From Dictyocoela muelleri (lineage: Eukaryota; Microsporidia), in NCBI GenBank assembly GCA_016256075.1, contig SDVU01000762.1, positions 1 to 10,731 of the forward strand: DNA of 10,731 nt, read 5' to 3'. The translations under genes were made by a program, and so were the position numbers. A model generated the notes under the pieces. The model did no database searches. It was not told where the DNA came from and saw only the letters and a list, made by a program, of their open reading frames with translations. This document shows positions 1-6,630 of the stretch, one piece after another; positions within the stretch are counted from its first letter, which is position 1, and every line of letters starts with the position of its first letter.

Positions 1-57
1 GGTCATAAGACTATGGTTGGAGACAACTCTCCGGGTTGGCAGCTATGGATGTTGTCA
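1..57 (+). repeat. Dispersed repeat, copy 1 (GC-richer, cut by window edge)
   Basis: This stretch is visibly richer in G and C than its surroundings and aligns without gaps to two other places. Positions 17-57 match 8516-8556 at 30 of 41 bases and 5695-5735 at 26 of 41; positions 1-16 also match 5679-5694 at 11 of 16. It contains a small hairpin, GGAGA (19-23), loop CAAC, TCTCC (28-32), and a wider GACAAC/GTTGTC pair (22-27 and 50-55). No coding function is recognised. It may be the end of a longer mobile element or a structured RNA that continues left of the window. Confidence 0.6.
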
Positions 58-78
58 GCATGTAATATAATATATATG

Positions 79-140
79 TCAACTCTAAATTATTTATTGT
101 TAACTCTAAATTATTTATTGTTAACTCTAAATTATTTATT
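79..140 (+). repeat. 21-bp tandem repeat, three copies
   Basis: Three consecutive units (79-99, 100-120, 121-140) share the core AACTCTAAATTATTTATTG and are nearly identical, the first differing by one base at its start and the last lacking its final G. The array lies between the GC-richer repeat at the window start and the flanking repeat at 142-212. No function is evident; it is about 105 bp upstream of the ELP1 start. Confidence 0.85.
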
Positions 141-141
141 A

Positions 142-212
142 AAATGACTTTAAATAAATTCGAAATTCGATACTTAAATTTTACATTTAAGAATGTTAAC
201 CATATAGCTATC
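142..212 (-). repeat. Flanking repeat, left copy (inverted relative to 5315-5383)
   Basis: Read on the minus strand, this aligns with 5315-5383. Both copies start GATAGCT, share GGTTAACA and then an identical 19-base core, ATGTAAAATTTAAGTATCG (168-186 here, 5341-5359 there), with weaker similarity beyond it. The two copies face each other across the whole ELP1 gene. The left copy ends about 34 bp before the ELP1 start codon, so promoter sequence may overlap it. The family is unknown; see the right copy for a possible tRNA-like box. Confidence 0.7.
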
Positions 213-239
213 TGGCTCAATTAAAATTTAAAAAATATA

Positions 240-243
240 CCCC
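240..243 (+). promoter_or_regulatory. CCC-like start signal of ELP1
   Basis: CCCC sits two bases before the ATG at 246, after a purely A/T stretch (tatacccctcATG). Microsporidian genes commonly carry a CCC- or GGG-like motif just upstream of the start codon, associated with very short leaders. The same arrangement occurs before the second gene (6624-6627). The motif supports ATG 246 as the true start and is one of the main clues to the organism group. Confidence 0.65.
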
Positions 244-245
244 TC

Positions 246-3200
246 ATGAACATTTCAATCATAAAAGAAAAAAACATTTCAATACAACAAAAATTTTTAT
301 ATTCAAATGAAACAATATTTTCAAATAACACAATATACAACATCAATTTGAATCCAATAATTACGAACATATACATATCACCTAGGTATTTTTTTAATCT
401 TAAATTCGAATATTTGCTGATCGAATCACGAAAAATATTTACTATCTCAAAGAAAAGTTGTAAAATTGAAGAAATGGGTTCAACAGACACTAATATTTTA
501 TTTGTAAGTATTAGTAATGATGAATCAAGAATTCTTATTGTTTGTGAAGAAGATGTTTGCCTTATTGATGGGCTTTTTAATCCAATCAAAACTATCCCAA
601 AAGATGTTTTTATTAATAATTGTATTAAATCCAAAATATCTAAAACAATAAATATCAGCAATTCTTTAATAAAGCTTAATGAAAGTAATTCATCAATAAA
701 GCTTAATGAAAGTAATTCATCAATAAAGCCTAATGAAAATAATTCATCAATAAAGTCTAATGAAAGTAATTCTTGCATAAAATCTAAAACTATAAATAAA
801 ATTAATTCACGCATAAATAACAAATCAAACGAAGTTGAATTCCGAGACAATAAAACAAACATAGGGGGATTTCCGAGAGGTGAATTATGTAAAGATTTAA
901 CCTTCAATGAATTTAAAATCCGTATAAAACGACTTTTGGCGCCCTATACTAAAATAAATAAATCAAAAATTGAATTTAAAAAAGTAGAATGGATGAACGA
1001 TAAAATAGCAATTTTAACTTCTAAATTTCTTGCATTATTTACAAATGATCTTGAAATCATTTGGGTTAAAAAGGGATGTTTTCATTCAATATCATTTGAT
1101 TTTTATGCAAATAATTTAGTACTATTAAATAACAATATTATAATTTTCATTGAACCTAATGGATTAGTCCATCGTGATTTAATTTTGAAAAAATTTGATG
1201 ATGAAAATAATCATGAAATAAATAATTCTAAAGGTGCCAGAATTCCCTTTAATACTGATAAATACGATTTGTGTGAAAATGGTAAAATCATGAAGGAAGA
1301 TTTGATAACATATAACCCGAGTCTAAAAAACTTTCAATACAAAGATTTTAAATTTGACGTCAATGATTACAATTTGATTCATAATAATAAAAATTCAAAT
1401 ATCTGGATAAAAAATAAATTAATGATTATTCATGACTCAAAAATCCTAGATATTTTTTATCAAGATAATTATAAATGGTATCATCAAATTCATAAGCAAA
1501 TCAAAGGAACCCCGATATATTTTGATGAATTTAAACTGATTATAAAAACAGAAAATGAATTAAAAATATTTTTTATAAATTATCAACCGCCTTGCTTTAA
1601 ATATAAGAGTACTAGAAAAGACAGTGACTTTAAAATTAATTCAGAGGAGAGTTACCTTAAAAATGACAATAAAATAACTCATAAAAACCATTTTCAAACT
1701 ATCGATAATTTTGTCTTGAAAAATGGAAATATACTTTATTTTACAAATTTGAAAAAAATAATACCACCGCCTCTTTATGAATATAAAATTGAATGTGATA
1801 ACTTTATTGACCTGTTTAGTTATCCATTTATTTATTCAAAAGATAATCTTTATTTTAAAAATAAATTCATTATGAAAATACAAGATGTTAAGGAAATGTT
1901 AGCAATCGACAATAAAACGGTTCTTTTAAGAACAAAAAATGAAATTATATCAATTCAAATTATATTTAATGATATTTTTATCAATGAAAATAATAATAGC
2001 AATAATGATAATTATAGTATCAATTATAACAATAATATTAGTGATAATAATATTAGTAATAATAATATTAGCGAGAATAATTTAGAAAATCAAAAAATGA
2101 CATACAAAATCATAATTAAGCATCAAAAGATTCCTAATGACATTCTTAAAATATATTTTTTAGAACCATTAATACTAACATTAACAGACTCTGGCGAAGT
2201 ATTTTATTTAACAAATGATGATTATTTTTTAATATCAAAAATTGAAATTGATTATAAAAAGATTATTTTAAAAAATAATGATAAATATTTATTTATACAA
2301 TCAGGAAATAAAATCAATATTATTAATAGAAATAGTATTTTAGACCACTATGAGATATTTAGAATAAGTCAAAAAATAAATGAATTGAACGTTAGTAAAG
2401 GAAACTTTAACAATAATAAAAAAGTTAATAATGAATTTAATGATATTGACAATATTGACAAAGATAATAATAAAGACGATAAATTTATTGATAAATACAC
2501 AATCACTGATATAAAGTCATTTTTAATTGAAGATGAATTTGTAATATTTCAAACTGTTGAAAATCAAGTTTATATTTTTGAAAGTCATGAATTCGAGAAA
2601 ATTAAAGATATCGAAAATAAAAAAGGTAATAAAAAAATTAAAAAAGAATCTAAAAAAGATAATAAAGATATTAAGAATGATAATTATAAAGATATTAAGA
2701 ATGATAATTATAAAGATATTAAGAATGATAATTATAAAAATATTAAGAATGATAATTATAAAGATATTAAGAATGATAATTATAAAAATATTAAGAATGA
2801 TAATAAAATTGTTATTAATTCAAAGAATAATAATATAGAACAAATCAGACGCCCTAATTTCAAAAAAGATAAATCGAAAAAAACGTCTCAATTTGAAAAA
2901 TATTCGAAATATAATTTTAAATATTTAGAATCAGGATATTTAATATCAATTTCTAACGGACTTATATTTTATACTGAAAGAGGTAACTTTGAATCATTCA
3001 AATTAAAAATGTTTATTGAAAAAGAAATATTAAACTTATTATTAAATAATGAAATTGAAAATGCTATTACCCTTGGAATGAATAATTCTATCGATGTTGA
3101 GTTTTATTTAAAAAATAATATTGATCTTGAGTATGTTTTTGAAATTAAGAATGAAAATTTATTAGTTGATTTTTTAATAAGAGTCAAAAATAAATTGAAT

Positions 3201-5000
3201 AATGAAAAAAATAACTATAAAGTAAATAATGACAATAAAAAATTTAATGATTATAAGCTAAATGATTATAAAGTGAATGATTATAAAGTGAATGATTATA
3301 AAGTAAATGATTATAAAGTAAATGATTATAAAGTAAATGATTATAAAGTAAATAATTATAAAGTTGAAGATTATAAAGTTGATGATTATAAAGTTGATGA
3401 TTATAAAGTAAATAGAAATAAATATGATAATGATTTTATTAGTAAAATAATTGATGATTTAGAATTCTCAAAATTGATTCAAAAATTATCCTTAAAATCA
3501 CAAATAAAAATTCTTTTACAGACAAACTTAATTGAACTAGCAATGAATAGAATTTTAGAATTTATTAATGATTCTGAAAATAATTCAATTAAATTGTATG
3601 AATTATTATCAATGAGAAGAAATTATATTGAAGATTATCAAATTATAAAAGGTGTTTTAAAGACTTACAATTTAAGTTTTATTAAAAGAGTTTTAAATTT
3701 TTTAGGCAAAAAAATTAAATTCATTGATTATTATAATGAATATAAATTTTTAGATACTAAAGATGAGAATAATAAAGTTGATAATAACGACGGTTTAAAA
3801 TTTCTTATTCATGATTATCTCGAGGAACATCAGGTCGCTGTTAAATTTATTCATGACTTAAAAGACGAAGAACAATATATCAAAAAACATAATCTTTATG
3901 AGGAAATAATAAAAAAAGAATATTTAATTTATAAAAACAAGACGTCGTCAATTAAAAGAAAGGATAATCATTATTTATTGATTTATGCGGAAAATACTAA
4001 TGATGAAAAGGCATATGAAATTTATAAATCGATAAATGAATTTGTAAAAGCATTAAAAATAGGAATCAGAATTATGAATTGGAAAGATTTATTTAAAAAT
4101 TATGAGTTATTTAATATTATTAATGATGTTTGTGATAAATATGATTATAATAAACATATTAATATTATTAATAATGATACTTATGTAGATGATAGTAATC
4201 TTGATTTTAATAATTTCCCCCAAAAACTCTCTGATATTTCTCTAAAAATTATTAAAAATCTTTATAAAGAAAATAGATTCATAGAAATTGCAATAATTTA
4301 TGAAAAATATCTTAAAAACCCTGGTTTATCGTTTATTTATTATTGTAAAGGATATGATTTTTATAACGCTAAAAGAATTATTGATAATTTTAAAATAATG
4401 ATTGATTTTTCGATTCTTATAAATAAATTTATTATTATTGATTTCAATGACAGTAATAATTTGATAAATCCTAAAATGGACGACAACAATGAAAAATTAA
4501 AGAGTATTTATGATTTAAAGAAACTTATTGAAAACATAATAGATTCATTTAAAAATTTAAATCGATCATTAGAAAATAAAAGTGAAGAAGATAAAGAAAG
4601 TAATGATTATATTAATAATGAAGTTTATAATCCAATAATTATAATTTATCTTTTAAAAGAAATATTAGAAAGTTATGTTAAATTGGTTGAAATAAATAAA
4701 AAACTAAGAAAATACAAAGAAAAATCAGAAAGATATTTATTAATGTTAAACAAACTCGATGATATTTCTTTATCAACAACTTCTAGTTTTGTTAATGGTG
4801 AAGAGGGTCTGAAAAGAAAAATTAAAAAGTTTGAAAATAATTTGAATGATTGGAAAAATAAATATTCAATTGAAAAGTTTGAAAATGTTTTAAATTGGGA
4901 TAATGATCATAATGAAAGGAAAGTTATTGAGAAAATTGTTGAAAACGAGAAAGAAATTTTGAAAGAATGTGAAAGTATTATTGATAATAGTGAATTATGA
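246..5000 (+). CDS. ELP1: Elongator complex protein 1 (Elp1/IKAP), 1584 aa
   Basis: Elp1 is the cytoplasmic scaffold of Elongator. It dimerises and holds Elp2 and Elp3 for the carboxymethyl-type modification of wobble U34 in tRNA. Family landmarks occur in order. The beta-propeller half has FIEPNGLVHRD (301-311; compare EPNGLRHGEF), DNYKWYHQ near 408 (compare NYHWYLKQ) and the I-PPP segment near 507 (compare VPPPM). The helical-repeat half has IHDYLEEHQVAVKFIHDL (about 1188-1205), NWKDLF (1278-1283, compare NWKQAL) and LDDISLSTTSSFV (1504-1516), which resembles the Ser-rich stretch before the basic C-terminal region. That basic tRNA-binding patch is only loosely recognisable as KRKIKKF. Yeast and human Elp1 have about 1330-1350 residues; the excess here is mostly Asn/Lys/Asp low complexity and three tandem arrays. 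The frame is open throughout with no intron. ATG 246 is chosen because of the CCCC just before it. Overall similarity is low, so the call rests on ordered motifs. Confidence 0.88.
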   Translation: MNISIIKEKNISIQQKFLYSNETIFSNNTIYNINLNPIITNIYISPRYFFNLKFEYLLIESRKIFTISKKSCKIEEMGSTDTNILFVSISNDESRILIVCEEDVCLIDGLFNPIKTIPKDVFINNCIKSKISKTINISNSLIKLNESNSSIKLNESNSSIKPNENNSSIKSNESNSCIKSKTINKINSRINNKSNEVEFRDNKTNIGGFPRGELCKDLTFNEFKIRIKRLLAPYTKINKSKIEFKKVEWMNDKIAILTSKFLALFTNDLEIIWVKKGCFHSISFDFYANNLVLLNNNIIIFIEPNGLVHRDLILKKFDDENNHEINNSKGARIPFNTDKYDLCENGKIMKEDLITYNPSLKNFQYKDFKFDVNDYNLIHNNKNSNIWIKNKLMIIHDSKILDIFYQDNYKWYHQIHKQIKGTPIYFDEFKLIIKTENELKIFFINYQPPCFKYKSTRKDSDFKINSEESYLKNDNKITHKNHFQTIDNFVLKNGNILYFTNLKKIIPPPLYEYKIECDNFIDLFSYPFIYSKDNLYFKNKFIMKIQDVKEMLAIDNKTVLLRTKNEIISIQIIFNDIFINENNNSNNDNYSINYNNNISDNNISNNNISENNLENQKMTYKIIIKHQKIPNDILKIYFLEPLILTLTDSGEVFYLTNDDYFLISKIEIDYKKIILKNNDKYLFIQSGNKINIINRNSILDHYEIFRISQKINELNVSKGNFNNNKKVNNEFNDIDNIDKDNNKDDKFIDKYTITDIKSFLIEDEFVIFQTVENQVYIFESHEFEKIKDIENKKGNKKIKKESKKDNKDIKNDNYKDIKNDNYKDIKNDNYKNIKNDNYKDIKNDNYKNIKNDNKIVINSKNNNIEQIRRPNFKKDKSKKTSQFEKYSKYNFKYLESGYLISISNGLIFYTERGNFESFKLKMFIEKEILNLLLNNEIENAITLGMNNSIDVEFYLKNNIDLEYVFEIKNENLLVDFLIRVKNKLNNEKNNYKVNNDNKKFNDYKLNDYKVNDYKVNDYKVNDYKVNDYKVNDYKVNNYKVEDYKVDDYKVDDYKVNRNKYDNDFISKIIDDLEFSKLIQKLSLKSQIKILLQTNLIELAMNRILEFINDSENNSIKLYELLSMRRNYIEDYQIIKGVLKTYNLSFIKRVLNFLGKKIKFIDYYNEYKFLDTKDENNKVDNNDGLKFLIHDYLEEHQVAVKFIHDLKDEEQYIKKHNLYEEIIKKEYLIYKNKTSSIKRKDNHYLLIYAENTNDEKAYEIYKSINEFVKALKIGIRIMNWKDLFKNYELFNIINDVCDKYDYNKHINIINNDTYVDDSNLDFNNFPQKLSDISLKIIKNLYKENRFIEIAIIYEKYLKNPGLSFIYYCKGYDFYNAKRIIDNFKIMIDFSILINKFIIIDFNDSNNLINPKMDDNNEKLKSIYDLKKLIENIIDSFKNLNRSLENKSEEDKESNDYINNEVYNPIIIIYLLKEILESYVKLVEINKKLRKYKEKSERYLLMLNKLDDISLSTTSSFVNGEEGLKRKIKKFENNLNDWKNKYSIEKFENVLNWDNDHNERKVIEKIVENEKEILKECESIIDNSEL
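660..786 (+). repeat. 27-bp in-frame tandem repeat in ELP1
   Basis: About four and a half units of 27 bp encode SSIKLNESN and close variants (residues about 139-180), with substitutions such as KPNENN and KSNESN. The period is a multiple of three, so copy-number change keeps the frame. It lies in the first propeller, before the conserved block around residue 205, and probably forms an extended surface loop. Confidence 0.9.
1983..2087 (+). repeat. Asn-rich low-complexity segment in ELP1
   Basis: Residues about 580-614 are dominated by Asn with Ser, Asp and Ile, built from AAT-rich runs and short repeated SDNN/SNNN/SENN steps with no fixed period. It separates the block after the PPP motif from the next hydrophobic strands and probably forms a disordered loop between propeller blades. 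Confidence 0.8.
2664..2807 (+). repeat. 24-bp in-frame tandem repeat in ELP1, six copies
   Basis: Six 24-bp units encode K-D/N-IKNDNY (residues 807-854), the last unit departing from the consensus at its final codon. Units are almost identical at the DNA level, differing mainly by the GAT/AAT change that turns Asp into Asn. High identity suggests recent expansion. It sits in a Lys-rich stretch near the boundary between propeller and helical halves. Confidence 0.92.
3246..3410 (+). repeat. 15-bp in-frame tandem repeat in ELP1, eleven copies
   Basis: Eleven consecutive 15-bp units encode NDYKV-type pentapeptides (residues 1001-1055). Outer units vary (NDYKL, NNYKV, EDYKV, DDYKV); inner ones are identical or differ at a silent third position (GTG/GTA). 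Degenerate related sequence (NYKVNNDNKKF) precedes it, suggesting an older, longer array. It interrupts the helical half of the protein, between a predicted helix ending VKNKLN and the conserved block beginning near DFISKIIDDLEF. Confidence 0.93.
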
Positions 5001-5002
5001 TT

Positions 5003-5206
5003 TATTTATTTGATAATTAAAGATCCTTTATTTGATAATTAAAGATTCTTTAGTTGATAATTAAAGATTCTTTATTTGATATTTAAAGATCCTTTATTTA
5101 ATAATTAAATATTCTTTATTTGATAATTAAAGATTATTTAGTTGATAATTAAAGATTATTTAGTTGATAATTAAAGATTCTTTATTTGATAATTAAAGAT
5201 CCTTTA
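5003..5206 (+). repeat. 22-bp tandem repeat, nine copies, just after the ELP1 stop
   Basis: Nine units built around GATAATTAAAGAT(C/T)CTTTA follow each other at a 22-bp spacing, starting 3 bp after the TGA at 4998-5000. Each unit can form a small stem in which AATTAAAG pairs with CTTTATTT around a 3-base loop, with one mismatch. The array must lie in the ELP1 3' untranslated region or at its transcript end. An AATAAA (5232-5237) follows about 25 bp after the array and could be the polyadenylation signal, though such strings are common by chance in DNA this AT-rich. Confidence 0.9.
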
Positions 5207-5314
5207 AATTAATAATTTTTTTATTCTCTCCAATAAAAATTTCTTTGATAATTCCAAAAAAAAAGTTGGATCTTTACAATATTTGGTTTTTTAATATAAA
5301 AAAATTAAATAAAA

Positions 5315-5383
5315 GATAGCTCAGCGGTTAACAACCTTTAATGTAAAATTTAAGTATCGCGTTTAATTATTTTAAAATCACTT
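5315..5383 (+). repeat. Flanking repeat, right copy, with a pol III A-box-like motif
   Basis: This copy is the inverted partner of 142-212 across the ELP1 gene. It begins GATAGCTCAGCGGTTAA; within it TAGCTCAGCGG (5317-5327) fits every position of the pol III internal A-box consensus (TRGYNNARNNG). The left copy has lost the fit at this spot. No convincing B box (GWTCRANNC) or tRNA cloverleaf can be drawn: the sequence after GGTTAACA does not pair back to GCTC. It could be a tRNA-derived short repeat, or the box match may be chance. Confidence 0.65.
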
Positions 5384-5678
5384 AAAAAAAAATTGGGAAT
5401 AACATTAAGCGGTCAATAACTATAGAATTATAGTGGTAATATACAGTTCTTTTATTCTGTTTGAATGAGAATTAATTTAATTCTCCAAAGAAGCATAAAT
5501 AACTCCCCTTGTTGATTGAATTAAGCGATAAAACATCTCGGGAAAATAAGTATTAAAACTAATAAATTCATAAAAAACAAATAACAGACTTTATCACGAT
5601 TTATTTCTTATCCGAAAATCACAATTGCAGCTTGAGGTAACTTAGAAGTGACATATTACTTAGATATCAAGATCAAAT
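5384..5678. other. Gene-free AT-rich spacer
   Basis: No open frame, RNA gene or element ends were recognised here. The only clear structure is a palindrome with 9-bp perfect arms and a 1-base centre, GAGAATTAATTTAATTCTC (5467-5485). A weaker echo of the flanking repeat, AAGCGGTCAATAAC (5407-5420), resembles AGCGGTTAACAAC of the copy just upstream. Function is unknown. Confidence 0.5.
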
Positions 5679-5735
5679 GGTCAAAATAATAAAGTTAGAG
5701 GCAACTCTCTAAAATCGCAATTATAAATATTATGA
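5679..5735 (+). repeat. Dispersed repeat, copy 2 (AT-decayed)
   Basis: It aligns without gaps with positions 1-57, with identical runs such as CAACTCTC. In the 41-base core, 11 of the 15 differences from copy 1 replace G or C by A or T. The small hairpin is kept as AGAGG, CAAC, TCTCT (5697-5710); the outermost G-C pair of copy 1 is replaced by A-T, a compensating change, and the innermost pair becomes G-T. No coding function is recognised. Confidence 0.55.
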
Positions 5736-5856
5736 TATTTATTGTTTTAAATTACCTCATTGATAGTTTAATTTTAAATAAAATTTGTCTGTATTAAAAA
5801 TTAAGAAATATTTAGGCCTGAAAAAGAGTGTTGATGGTATTTAATTGATTTTTAAT

Positions 5857-6406
5857 CTAGAAATGGCAAAAGTTAAACATACCGTCGCAGGAAAAATTAT
5901 ACGGTCGGAGGGAAAAATCGAAAAGAGTTAATTATGAGGTATGAGGTAAAAATATAAGGCCGGAGGGAAAAATTATAAGGTCGTAAGGAAAATTATAAGG
6001 GAGAAAAAATTTAAATTTTAATATATTTTTTAAACTGTGAAATTCATATAGTGAGTCAAAAAAAATCTTATAAAATGTGTTTTTTATAAGGTGCCTTTAG
6101 GGGGTGTTTTTTCATAATGTTATTTTTAGGGAGTGTTTTAAATAAGATTCCCAAAAAATTAACGATTAATTTTTCCCTTTTTAATTCTTCCCCCTTCCTT
6201 TTAATTTTTACTCACCTTTTAATTTTTCCCTCCACTTTTAAATTAATATTTTTGTCAATATTAAACTTTCATATGTTATCTACTGCAAAATTCATATTAG
6301 AGTGGCAAAATATTTTACAACCATATTATAAACTTTTCTCTCCTTTTTATCATTAACTCTTACCAAATTTTCCCTTCGACCGTATATTTAACTTTTGCTT
6401 AGAAAT
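5857..6406. mobile_element. Foldback element with repeat-filled arms (family unknown)
   Basis: The ends are inverted copies: GCAAAAGTTAAA (5866-5877) is exactly complementary to 6387-6398, and similarity continues inward through ATAC-GTCG and GAGTTAAT. The left arm holds several G-rich units, GGTCGGAGGGAAAAAT (5903-5918), a close copy at 5958-5973 and a decayed one at 5979-5993. The right arm mirrors these as C-rich units (CCCTTTTTAATT, TTTTTCCCTCC) between about 6170 and 6240. The right arm lacks one terminal unit. The middle contains a perfect 9-bp stem-loop and a direct repeat (TTTAGGGGGTGTTTT and TTTAGGGAGTGTTTT). No transposase is present, so it would be non-autonomous. Target duplications could not be fixed. 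Confidence 0.65.
6067..6090. repeat. Perfect 9-bp stem-loop inside the foldback element
   Basis: CTTATAAAA (6067-6075), loop TGTGTT, TTTTATAAG (6082-6090). The stem is perfect. It lies near the centre of the 5857-6406 foldback element and is followed by G-rich sequence, so it does not look like a host terminator. Confidence 0.7.
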
Positions 6407-6623
6407 ATTATTAACGTGTTATACATATATCTTTAAAAGTCATCGATAAAATGAATGTGGATTATCATTAGATAATTTTAATATTGTCTGATTACAAAAA
6501 AACAGGTCATAAAACAAAATAAATTGAAAACTTAAAACGTAATTAGGATAAACAACTTTCAAATTCTCATTAATCATAAAAAAATTATAAACTGAAAAAA
6601 AATAAATCAATCAAAATAAATTA

Positions 6624-6627
6624 CCCC
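6624..6627 (+). promoter_or_regulatory. CCC-like start signal of the pseudouridine synthase gene
   Basis: CCCC lies three bases before the ATG at 6631 (ttaccccttaATG) in otherwise A/T-only sequence, matching the arrangement at ELP1. It fits the microsporidian CCC-like signal and supports ATG 6631. It also implies that this gene has its own promoter. Confidence 0.65.
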
Positions 6628-6630
6628 TTA

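Noticed and set aside
11-220. Minus-strand open frame at the left edge
   Set aside because: It runs through the dispersed repeat, the 21-bp tandem repeat and the flanking repeat, and shows no recognisable protein features.
221-907. Minus-strand open frame of 228 codons with repeated SFIDELLSL-like segments
   Set aside because: It lies fully opposite ELP1, and its repeats are the complement of the 27-bp in-frame array there. It is a product of the tandem repeat, with no start signal of the CCCC kind.
2557-2838. Plus-strand frame with KILRMIII repeats
   Set aside because: It is the shifted reading of the 24-bp array inside ELP1 and has no independent support.
246-5000. Plasmodium- or Dictyostelium-type origin because of Asn/Lys-rich repeats
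   Set aside because: Low complexity alone is not diagnostic. The CCCC start signals, lack of introns, strong protein divergence and the Merlin fossil fit a microsporidium better, though this is not proven.
5003-5206. CRISPR array
   Set aside because: The 22-bp units follow each other without unique spacers, the setting is eukaryotic, and no cas-like gene is near.
5315-5383. tRNA gene
   Set aside because: The start resembles a tRNA D-arm (TAGCTCAGCGG), but no D-stem, anticodon stem or T-arm can be paired and no B box is present.
6117-6356. Plus-strand frame rich in Phe, Leu and Pro
   Set aside because: It is made from the C-rich arm of the foldback element; the hydrophobic look comes from T-rich sequence, not from a membrane protein.
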